DNA from: Akanthomyces muscarius
Taxonomy: Eukaryota; Ascomycota; Sordariomycetes; Hypocreales; Cordycipitaceae
NCBI RefSeq assembly: GCF_028009165.1
Contig: NC_079242.1
Coordinates: 1,736,001-1,800,000, forward strand
Direction of reading: 5' to 3'
Length of the DNA stretch: 64,000 nucleotides
Below are positions 43,142-54,000 of the stretch, one piece after another. Each line of letters opens with the position of its first letter. The stretch's first letter is position 1. The notes under the pieces are model-generated. The model was given only the letters and a program-made list of their open reading frames with translations, searched no databases and was not told where the DNA came from. A program made the position numbers and the translations under genes.

Positions 43142-45713
43142 GGCGACTGAATTTTGGACGATGGTATGCAATCTTGTGCACAAATTGCGAAAGCGAGACT
43201 GGCAGGGAAAGGCGCGGCGCCGGCGAGGCAGAGCTGTCGCAGCGACTGGAGATGATCTCGTGCGGTCGCGGGGGTGAGAGCGTGGGCAAAACTGGCTTGT
43301 GGGCGGAACGGTCTGGCCGATTCGGTAGCGCCGGGGCACGTGTGTTAAGAGAGGCCAGAGAAAGTACAAGGCTCTTTTACTCTATTGTTGGATACCTGTT
43401 GGTGATTTTTCTTGTTCGCGGTGGTTGCGTCGTGCTGGTGGTGAAGGAGAAGAAACAAGGTTGAGCGTGTGGGCGCAGAGGAAATTGCCTGGAAAACGAG
43501 CGATGTCTTGGCTGAAAACAGACGGGGCGAGACCAGGTAAGTTTCCAGGCTTGGCCCCCGGCTGGCGGTTAGCGGGCTGCGATGAAGGGCGCGGGTGCAG
43601 CGGGGGAAGAGGGGAGGGGACTCGTCTTGTTGCCACTTGCACCACTGTATTACTTGCTGGGCTCCACTGAAGCGAAAACTTTTAGCAGAGCCTGCAGAGG
43701 CTTCAGAGGGCGTCCCTTGGAAAAGCTTGCAGCGGCAGGGCGAGCTCGGAAAATAATTCAAGGTGTAAATTTTCATTTGCTGATTAAAATCGAGTTTTCA
43801 ACACAACTGTAGAGGTTAAAGAATGTGTACCTCGCGAAAACTTGTAGCGCCAGAAAACAAGACGACAATAAAAGTCCCTTCAGATCCTTCAATCCCCTAA
43901 CCCACGCAACTGGGAAATGTCCCCGCCTGGGCCCCTGTAGGTAGTACCTAGTATGCCCCCCATGGCCCCAATCATCCACCAATTCTTCCTTTTTGCCAGC
44001 CTGTAATTTGCGGGGTCACGCGCTAAACCCCACACTTTTTCTCTTCTTCCCAGCTGTCAATCAGCACCAGCTGTCGGTACGCAGACAGGCACCTCCTACC
44101 TGTACTGACACAAAATACCTGCTTGCCTGCTGCGCCTACATCCACCAAGACACGCAAGTACTGGTCGTCATTCATGCGTCTCGATGCGCCAACGTTTTCT
44201 TCCTCTCAAGCTGGCACTCCAAACACGGCCGCCGCCCCAAGGAGTGCCTCATCTGACCAAACACCACGCAGCTCACTAATACCAAGCTTTGGAAGCCCAC
44301 GCGCCAGTCTGGGCCCAGCCGATCGCCGGCCCCAGCCAACTAACTAGTATTATTGCCCCTGCCGTCATACTACCCTGACACACCCTGACATATCGGGAGT
44401 GCAACATTGTCCGCTGCACAGTCAGTCCCTTGTCCCACCCCCGTTTTCAGCATACACGGGACGCACTCCGCGTTGAGTTGTCAATATCTTCTTTTGTCAT
44501 AACGTCCTACCAGCGAACCCTCGTCACCACCAACAAAACGTCTCAACGTCTCCTGTCTTGATACGAAACGTCTACTTCATCAAACCAAGGCGGCGCCCTT
44601 CCAAAAAAAAAAAACTTGGCAGCCCGTTTCCTCCACCTTCCTTGTTTAGCCTCTTCTTTCGGATGAGAGGGAGAAATGTCCCCGTGAGCTGAGGTGGTGT
44701 GCCCTCCGCCTCCTCCTCCCACCATCTCTACCATCCACCCAGCCTGTCGCTGTCCTGCATTCGACCAAACACACACCGCCGGAGCGGCGGCCTGGACACC
44801 TGTTGAAAATAATAATTCAAAAGGTCGTTCTGCAGCCAAGCTTTCGCCGTGGCTTGCAGCAATATCGCGACTCGGGCGCCTCCGCTCCAACCATGGTCGA
44901 CGCGACGAACTGGTCTGGACTGTAGATGGCCCCTCCCTCCTCAACCCAGTGTACACGGATGTTATGAGAGCAGCTCAGCTGTCTGCAGCTAAATATACAT
45001 TATGTGACGCGTAAAGTAAAGGAATTCTCGATCCCGAAGGAGGGCGCCGCCACGGCCGTTTTTCGGCGTGTGCCTCTTCCGAAGGGTGGTGGCCAGAACC
45101 GTGCTAGCCTAGGCTGCAACGTTTCGACATTTCCCGGGCCGCGATGGCATCCCCATTTTGTAGAGTAGCGCGAAATGTAAATATAATCTGCGAGTCACGC
45201 TGTGTGTTCTTTCTGAATACTCCATGGTAATGCAATTGCACTAAATACAAATCTTTATCCTTTTACGCAATCTTAGCATCACCGTACGTATGTGTCTTCT
45301 TCGCCGCTTCACAAACGGCCAGGCGGCTGTTGAGTGAGCTTTTTACATCGTCACTAGTAGCTTGGAGATAAGCCACTACACTGATTGCTGTTGCCCTGAT
45401 TTATAAAAGTTTTGTATCTTGTTCTGAAGGGTTCTACCACTGCTGTTCTTAGTGTAGGCATGGCAACGGTACTCTCAAGTCCTCGTCTCCGATCCTCCGG
45501 ATCACTGTAATAGTAATATAACACAAATGAAACCACAAGATACTCAATGGCCATCTTTATAGTCGCATTCATTGTCTATAGTCTTTTTGCTGCCTGTATA
45601 TACCATGAGCAAACTTGTACATGAGTCTGAATCATCAACCCAACTTACACACCATCCTCAAAGACAGCAAACGGCACCACCATAGCCAAAAGATATAAGT
45701 AATTCCCAAAATG
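43142..45713. other. 2.6 kb stretch without a confident gene
   Basis: It contains the promoter of the small minus-strand gene, a CTAGGTA-type motif near 43936-43952 and an A12 run at about 44598. A Ser/Pro-rich frame (44175-44347, MRLDAPTFSSSQAGTPNTAA onward) looks mildly protein-like but has no supported gene model. Confidence 0.35.
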
Positions 45714-46212
45714 TTGATATTCGCTTCATACAGTTTCTCTTCAACCCAGGTCTACAGATTGCCACATCCTAAGCACCAAGTCTTCCCCGCTCATTGTCCT
45801 GCTCACCCGCGCATCCTCACAACTCCCCTTTCCCGACACATTTTATCTCGACAGTCGCTACTCAGACTACTCTTTTCTCGAAGATCTCCAGCAAGACCCA
45901 AGGATCAGCGGCGTACTCAGCCTATTCACTGCACCGTCGTTGTTCTTCTCCTCTTCTTATTTCTCCTTTCCTCCTCCATCTGCTTCTCCTCCTTCTCCTC
46001 CCCCTTAACCTACTCCACCTCCTCAGTCTCGTAGCCGCTGCGGATGGAAAACCGTAAAATCGAACATCAAACAGCAGTGGAAGCGCCTCACCAGGAGTAG
46101 CAATCACTTCTACCACGGCACCAGCTCTGAGCCAGCATCGACACCCACGACGCCCGTGGAACAGACAGAGTCCAGCACTCCGGGGCCTCATGAGGCGGCC
46201 TGTTCCCCTTGA
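45714..46212 (+). CDS. Candidate small spliced gene, start unresolved
   Basis: Two exon-like segments join cleanly. The first ends at 45912 with ...PDTFYLDSRYSDYSFLEDLQ and DPRISG. The second is 46027-46212 and reads SRSRCGWKTVKSNIKQQWKR, LTRSSNHFYHGTSSEP and a Ser/Thr/Pro/Glu-rich end to a TGA. Between them lies a 114 nt candidate intron with a GTACTC donor, a very long polypyrimidine tract, CTTAAC as branch point and CCTCAG as acceptor; both sides are phase 0. The first frame is open back to about 45714 but contains no ATG, so the initiating exon must lie further upstream or the model is wrong. No family is recognised. The evidence is the coherence of the translation and the strong acceptor context. 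Confidence 0.35.
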
Positions 46213-46959
46213 CTCACCGAGAGGCCATTCACGTCGACTGTTCCGAGTGTCATTGCTCAACCTCAAACCCTTGGTTTTGCGCGGTGCGACACACCCCCAA
46301 AGCTTAGGATGCAACTAGAGAGGCACCGAGAGAGGAATCATTTCTCCTGGTGCGGCCTTCGCTAGCGCGCGCAGCGCACATCATCCATGCCACCGGCGGG
46401 CCAAATTCGGGAAATTCCCAAACGGTACGGCATTACCAAGCTTGTGGACAGACACCGCCGCCTGGCATACCAGTGGTGGCGGGTAGTGACAGTCGTGTTG
46501 TCAGGGCGAAAGCAGCGCCCAACAAAGCACCGTTTCGTCAAGCATTGCTTCGCGAGGCACATCTCGGACCACTGAGGACCGTTTATCAAGAAAGTCAGAG
46601 GCGATGCGAGCCATGTTCACCGCTAGCGGCTCTTCATGCACAACACAAGGTATTAAAGGACGATATGCATGGCTCACAAACTGGTAATGGTTGTCGAAAT
46701 AGACCGAGAGAGTTAGGAGGCGTTGTTCGAGTTCTATTAGTCTCAATTTTAGAGTCATTTTGGTAGAGCTGCGCCATAAGAGCTGTTTGTCAGTTGGTGT
46801 TTGGCATATCACTTTAGTTTAATAGATTAAAGACAATGGCCACATGGTCGTCAAAAATATTTGTACTATCAAGTGCTACAAAGTAAACAATCATAATTTC
46901 AGTTCCGTTTCCCAATTCACGCCGGTTCCCGCATCAATTCAACAGGTACTTTTCCCAAT
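46213..46959. other. Intergenic region downstream of pyruvate carboxylase
   Basis: This 747 bp stretch has no supported gene. Its right end should carry the pyruvate carboxylase 3' untranslated region. It includes AT-rich DNA at about 46800-46900. Confidence 0.4.
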
Positions 46960-49900
46960 TTATTTGGTGATGCGGCAGACAAGGTCAGAGCCGTCGACGG
47001 AGTCGCCTTCCTTGACCTGCAGGCCGGCAACCTTGCCGCTGTGAGGAGCAGAAATAACCATTTCCATCTTCATGGCCGACAAGACAGCCAGAGGGTCGCC
47101 CTTCTTTACGTCCGAGCCCTCGTGCACTCTCATCTCGACCAAAACACCAGACATGGGAGCACCGACCTGGCTCGAGTCGGTGGGATCGGCCTTGGGCCGG
47201 CTGATGTTCTCAACGGCAGCCTTGTTATCCATGACAGTGACCTGGCGGACTTCACCGTTCATTTCAAAGAATACCTCGCGCTGGCCAGTGTTCTCGCTCA
47301 GGGGACCGACAGCAAGGAGCTTGAGGATCAGGACCTTGCCCTTCTCCAGCTCAACGTTGAACTCCTCGCCGATTTCAGGCTTGGAAAGGAAGAAGCGCGT
47401 GGGGAGGACAGAGAGATCACCGTACTGGTCAACAAACTTGCGGTAGTCCTCATAGACCTTGGGATACATGACGTACGAAGCAATGTCGCACTCGGTAACA
47501 GGAAGATTGTACTTCTTACCCAGGTCCTTCTTGACCTTAGCAAAGTCGATGGGGTCGAGGTACAGACCAGGACGCTTGTCGAGCTTGCGGCGCCCGCGCA
47601 GGGCATCGCTGCGGAGAGGCTCAGGGAATCCGCCGTACGGCTGGCCCATCAGGCCTTCAAGGAATTCCAAGACAGAGCCTGGGAAGTCGAGCTCGCCAGC
47701 ACGAGCCTTGACAGCCTCAGCATCAAGGCCGTTGGAGACCATGAACTGGGCGAGATCACCAACCACCTTGGAGGTAGGAGTGACCTTGACAATGTCGCCA
47801 AGGAGATCGTTGGCCTGCTCGTAAGCCTTCTTGGTCTCAAGCCACTGGGAGCCGAGACCGAGCTGCGAAGCCTGGAACATCATGTTGGTGAGCTGACCAC
47901 CGGGAATTTCGTGCTCGTAGACCTCGGGATCGGGACCAGCAAGATGGGCCTCGAAAGGAGAGTAGAGGAGACGGAGCTGCGACCAGTAGGTGTCGAGGGC
48001 GCGGACTTGATGAACATCCAGACCAGGCTCGAGACCAGTGCCCTCGAGAGAAGAGATGATGGCGTTGATGCTGGGCTGGGAAGTCATACCAGACAGGCTG
48101 TCAGTGGCAGCATCAACAGCATCGGCACCAGCTTTGGCGGCGGCGACCATGGAGGCGACACCAGTACCGGCCGAGTCGTGGGTGTGCACGTGGATAGGCA
48201 GGTCAGGGTATTTCTCGCGGATGGCGCCGATGAGAAGGGTGGCGGCATGGGGCTTGAGAACACCAGCCATATCCTTGATACCAAGAACATGAATGTCGAG
48301 CTTCACGAGCTTCTCGACGAGTTCGAGGTAGTACTTGAGGTTGTACTTTTTGCTGGGGTTGAGCATGTCACCACTGAAGCAGACGGTACCCTCAACAACA
48401 CCGCCAGCCTTGTGGACAGCCTTGATACCGACCTCGAGCTGGTCAATGTCGTTCAGAGCATCAAAGACACGGAAGATATCGACACCGTTCTTCTTGGCTT
48501 GCTCGACAAATTGCTCAATAGCGTTGTCGGGAAGAGAGGAGTAGGCAACACCGTTGGCACCGCGGAGGAGCATTTGGAAGGGAATGTTGGGCACAAGCTT
48601 GCGCATCTTGCGGAGACGGTCCCAAGGGTCTTCGTACAGGAAGCGCATGGCGACATCGAAAGTGGCACCACCCCAGCATTCCAAACTGAAAAGGTTAGAG
48701 AGGGCATGGCTGGTCTCCTTGGCAATGTTGAGCAGATCAACAGTACGGACACGAGTGGCAAGAAGAGATTGGTGAGCATCACGCCAAGTAGTGTCCATGA
48801 GAAGACATCCCTTATTCTGACGAACAGCCTTGGCAAAGGCCTTGGGGCCCTGCTCGACGAGAATGTTTCTCCAGCCCTTCTGGCAAGGCTCGCTGACGTC
48901 GACCTTTGTGCCGTCCGACCGGACAATTTCGGGAATGATGATGTCGCCCTTGAACTTGGGCTCACCAATCTGACCCTTGATGGAGCTGCCGTTGACGGCG
49001 ACGTCGCCGAGGTAAGCGAGCAGCTTCTGGCCTCTGTTCTGGCTGCTGAGCAGATCAAAGAGCTCAGGGGTGTCGTCAATGAAGGTAGTCCAGCAGTTGC
49101 TCTCGATGAAGGTGGGGTGGGTGAGCAGACGGGCCAAGAAGGGGATGTTGGTCTTGACACCGCGGACACGGAACTCGATCAGGGCACGGAGAACCTTTCT
49201 GCGGGCGATTTCGTACGTAGAGCCGTGGCAAGTGCACTTGACCAACATGGAATCGTAGAAAGGTGTGATGACGGAACCAGCAAAACCGTTGCCACCGTCG
49301 AGACGAACACCAGCACCACCAGCAGTTCTGTAGACCTCAATCTTGCCGGTGTCGGGCTGGAATTGTTTGGCAGGGTCTTCAGTAGTGATACGGCACTGAA
49401 TGGCGAAGCCGCGGGTAGAGATGCGGTCCTGCGTCAGGCCGAGCTGAGCAAGGGTAGCGCCAGCAGCGATCTGGATCTGAGCGGCAACGATGTCGATGCC
49501 GGTAATTTCTTCGGTGATGGTATGCTCGACCTGGATTCTGGGGTTGATCTCGATGAAGTAGTAGCGGTTCTGCTGGTCGACAAGGAACTCGGCGGTACCG
49601 GCGTTGCGGTAGTTGACCGACTTGGCGAGCTTGACAGCGTCGGCGAGAATGGCATCTCTGGTCTCGACGGGGAGATCCTTGGCGGGGGCAATTTCGACGA
49701 CCTTTTGGTGACGACGCTGGACGGAGCAGTCGCGCTCGTACAGGTGCACAATGTTGCCATGGTTGTCACCGAGAAGCTGAACCTCAATGTGCTTGGGCTT
49801 GTCGAGGAAGCGCTCGACGAAGACGGTACCGTTACCGAAGGCAGACTTGGCCTCGGAGGTGGCACGCTCAAAGCTCTCCTGGAGGGTCTCAGGCTCGCGG

Positions 49901-51056
49901 ACGACACGCATACCACGGCCACCACCACCGTAAGCGGCCTTGATGATGATGGGGAATCCATACTCGTCGGTGAAGGACTTGACTTCCTCGAAAGTTTCGA
50001 CAGCACCCTGGGTACCAGGCACGACGGGGACGTCGGCAGCGATGGCGAGCTTTCTGGCTGAGACCTTGTCGCCAAGGGCGTCAATGACATCAGGAGAGGG
50101 ACCGACAAACTGGAAGAAAAAGATGTCAATAAATTGAAACTTTGCTCTCAAGCGCAGAATTTGACTCACAATGAGGCCGGCCTTTTCGACGTTGCGAGCG
50201 AATTCGGCGTTCTCGGAGAGGAAGCCGTAACCTAGTGGAGTTAGCTCGGGAAGTGCTGCAGTGTGGCGTCATTGGGGTCAAGTCGCACCGGGATGGATCA
50301 GTTGAGCGCCGTGCTCGACAGCGATCTTGATGATTTCGTCGCCGGCAAGGTAGGCACCGACAGGGGTATATTGACCGCGCTTTCCGATAACGTAGGCTTC
50401 GTCGGCCTCTGTTGGGGGTGGTTAGCGTGGGAGCAAGTTGTTGAGGCGGGGTAGGCGGCGTACTTTGACGATGCATGCTTAGACGATCCTCATAGCTGCG
50501 AGGGGTTAGCAACTCGTTTATTTATAAAGAAGGTTGCTTGTAGCAATAATCTGTTGTACCTGAAGACGGCAATGGTGTGTAGTGAGAGTTCGTGGGCCTG
50601 CGATTGTTAGATTCGGGAGTGCGCGCTGGCGGGACAGTAATAACTTACAGTTCTGAAAATCTGGAGCGCAGAAAAACGGAGGTTAGTACACGAAGATTGC
50701 AATTGCATGGCTATTCACGTGTTCAAAGAGTGATTCCATACTCGGATAGCTATAGAATGACGATTAGCAGCTTGCCGTGGGGAGGCGAGCAGTAGAGAGC
50801 GACTTACGGATTTCACCACGGTTGGCGACTGCAAGCAAAGGCCTCGGTTAGCGACTGAGCATTACTGGAGAGCAATTGACGCTGCGCGCCAGCTTTGAAG
50901 CACGAGAAGATACTCACCAAGGATCTTCTTGAGCTGCATGATGCTCGAGTTGGCGCGAATGTGCTGGACGGTCTGCTGCTGCTGGGGCTCGTCGTCGACA
51001 TCCTCGAAGACATCGTTGAAGGTGAGGGCCTGCTGCGGCAGAGAAGGGGCCGCCAT
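46960..51056 (-). CDS. pyc: Pyruvate carboxylase, biotin-dependent, cytosolic type (nine exons)
   Basis: Exons on the minus strand: 50918-51056, 50808-50828, 50742-50749 (8 nt), 50649-50660 (12 nt), 50560-50597, 50464-50495, 50289-50408, 50170-50231 and 46960-50109. The joins rebuild VANRGEI-PIR-IFRT-AHELSLHTIAVF without a frame error, giving 1193 aa (yeast Pyc1 is 1178). The domain order is biotin carboxylase (ATP-grasp loop GGGGRGMRVV, then EINPRIQVEHTITEE), carboxyltransferase (DTTWRDAHQSLLATRVR, CWGGATFDVAMRF, HTHDSAGTG), a linking region and a C-terminal biotinyl domain. The biotin Lys is in AMKM, exactly 35 residues from the end (about 1158), as usual. No mitochondrial presequence is seen, consistent with the cytosolic fungal enzyme. 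It carboxylates pyruvate to oxaloacetate. The mitochondrial pyruvate carrier gene lies 5.7 kb away. Confidence 0.95.
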
Positions 51057-54000
51057 GATGGGAGGATTTTGTGGCAGAACGAGAAAGCAGCAACGAGGAA
51101 GAGCAGAATTGGAGGGAGAATCGATGCGTGATGGGAGGCAGAGAAAAAGATACGGGGTGAGGAGGAGGGAATTTGGGAGCTCGGAGGACGGAAGGATGGA
51201 GGGGAGCTGGCGGGCTACTTAAAAAGGTTCACAAGCAAAAGACGAGACAGACAGCCGGAGACGGACGGCGGGGTACAAACAGCGGCGAGCAGCTGGCAGC
51301 TGGCAACTGGCAGCTGGCGCTGGTGAGGACTGGTAACAGCAGGCGCCGCTAGTCTGGTCTGGCAGAAAGCAGCAGGTAGGTACCTGCCGCTGGTAAGCTA
51401 CGTAGTGGGGGGTGTGCGGGTACCGTGGAAGCTTGCCCAGTCACCACCAGTCACCACCAGCGGTGCAACGGACAAACTGAAGCTGTGTCCGATTGCAAAC
51501 GACAGAAGCTGTTTCCTCCTAATTGACGAGCATAAAATGATAAACGCGGAAATGATACCACCGCTCTCTTCTTCAACCTAATACTCTCTATTTTAATTCA
51601 TTTTGTCCCAAGAAGCGGCGGCGTGTAACCGACCCGCTGGATTGTGTCGCCCAGCAGAGGGGGTGTCGTTAGCGGCGCATCCAAGCTCTCCAGCGGGCTT
51701 CAGGGCCGAGGCGTTCTCCCAGGCCTTGCATCCCCCCATGAGCTACTTTTTTACAGGGCTTTCAGGCGGTCTTCAGGCCTCACAGCTACGGCTCGGTGGC
51801 TCTGGACCGAGTCTGGCGCGACGCCAAAACTGCCACAGAAAAGCCCACATGGGTTTTCACAGGCACCTCCACAGGGGGCCTTCAGCCTTCTGGTTGCTGG
51901 GTCGCCTGGTAGCATGCCCGCCCGCCGTGCCATTTTATTTATTAGCGCTCTCTTGCTCTTCTTCGGTCATCCAAATGCCGTGCCCGGCTCACGGATGTGC
52001 AGTGCCGGACATATACAGACATGATGAAAACCATTGCGCAAAACAACAGCCATTCTTCTTCTGTTGGCAGTCAGACAAAAGAGAAGTTACCTATCTTTGT
52101 CCCACGTCATGCATACCCGGCGCTCGACGAGGCCGAAACGACCATGCGGTCAATTTGTCACTGGTTGCAGTACGGTTGCTTGGGGTGGTTGGTTGGTGGC
52201 TGCGTCCTAATTATTCTGTCGTGTCAGCACCTTTTTTTGAGACGCTGCATCAGACATCGTCATAAGCATAATAAAATCTGCCCAAACCCGTCACAGCACA
52301 CCCTCGTCGTCCTCTCACTTGGCGACAAAGCATAGACCGCCCGCCCGCATCGCGTCTCACAGCAATCGTTATCCCAACCGATGATACAATGTCTTGTTGC
52401 TTGCTCTTGTTGCGCCGTACCAGTAATGGCTGACCGCCCGTACCACTAATACTCCCTGAAGCTTTTGCTGTCAACCCACTAAACTCGTCCTGTTTCAGTT
52501 GGGTCTGGCACGAGGTGCGGCACTCGTCCTACTGGTACGCGGAGCCATTGGCCAATCATCTTGTTCGGATAACGGCGCATTACGCACTTGGCAGCACCCT
52601 AGACCAGATAGATTGTACTCAGTAGGTGCGCCGAGCCTCGAGAAGCAAGCCCAAGTTTCTGTGTAGTAGCATCTAGCAGATCGAACTCAAGATCCTAACC
52701 ATGTCGGAAGTGATCAGCTGCCTGATTGTCTGAGTTTGCGATGCTGAATTTGTTGGCCAACTACTGGCTGGAAGCCTCACTCTGGTGTTAAAGAACCGAA
52801 ATGCACCGCGCACCCTGGACCTTGCCAGATCCGCCGAGACAGCAGGGTTCACACCTCATTGTCCCCCAGAGATACCGCTCAGTCCATCTGCATCTGTGAA
52901 TCTGAGGCCTATCAATCTAAGATTTGTTGAGATATGAGTAAGAAAGTTGACGCAGCCGTGTCAGCCAGCAACCCGCCAAGCCTCTGCATTACCGAGCTGT
53001 ATTACCCAGACTTCCTGCTGCCTCACACTCGCGCGCGGCCTTGGGCTCGCGGGATTCGAATGGCAGCTTTGCAACCATTTCCAAAATGCACCGGCTCGCC
53101 CATGTCCGATGTTCGCTACCGACAGGATTTACAGTGCATTACCGCCAGGCTATTACATTACCTGACATCTATTGCGCTCCAGAAATCTATACTCTATTCG
53201 GGTAGTCGGTTCAGAGGGGGGGGGGGGGGGGGGTGTATGGAGCAGCACCGGCCAATACAGCTTCCTCTGCTTCTCTTCTTCCTACCTGTACATACAGATG
53301 TACACCATGACGAGAAAACATGTGTCACTGGCCTGCGCAATGTGAGAAACCGAAAAGAAAAAAGGGCTTGCTGCACCAGGTGACCGCGTGATGGGCAGAG
53401 CCCGCATGCCAAATTCGGAACAAATCGAGACTCCCACGAGCACATGGTTCCTGACTATTTTCGCCCATGGTCCTTTCTACTGCCTTGAGCCGCCGCTCGC
53501 CGCCCTGGCTCCGCGCCTCCCCGCGTTGGCTTCGCCAGCCCACGGCACAGCGAAGCGTTTTCGCCCGGGACCATTCACGGGTCTAATGTGAGATGGGCTA
53601 TTTCCCTCGGTTGCTTGTACGTAAATCTTTACCCCGTGTTTTCGTCACGGCTATGTGGTTGAAGCCCGCCCGCATCTGATCTTCGTCTTCCAATGACAAC
53701 TGATGGGAAGGCAGCTCAAGAGAAAGCCCCGATTCAGACGGCGCTAGCTGGGCCTCTTCCCACCCACACACTCTTTGGTGCTCTTTTTTGCACTCTTCTC
53801 CTCGGTCATGGGCGTACCGCGTACCGCTGCTACTTGCTACAGGCATCGGCATTGCCCTCCCATAACCGAAACTCGCCGAGTCCCAGATGCATCTACATCC
53901 GTGCGTTTCCAGCCTCGAAACTAGAATATAGATAGAATTGGGCCCTCTACCTAATCTTGCCAGCAGAAAGAGTATGCGTCCAACCGTGCAGTGCTTGATC

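Noticed and set aside
44175..44347. Ser/Pro-rich frame MRLDAPTFSSSQAGTPNTAA onward
   Set aside because: It looks mildly protein-like but is short and low-complexity, and no exon partner or family could be found.
47041..50061. 1006-codon plus-strand open frame
   Set aside because: It is the exact antisense of pyruvate carboxylase; the Val/Leu/Asp/Gly-rich translation is a codon-bias shadow.
51603..52265. 220-codon plus-strand open frame
   Set aside because: It starts at a non-ATG codon, has no domain character, and overlapping frames are equally long.
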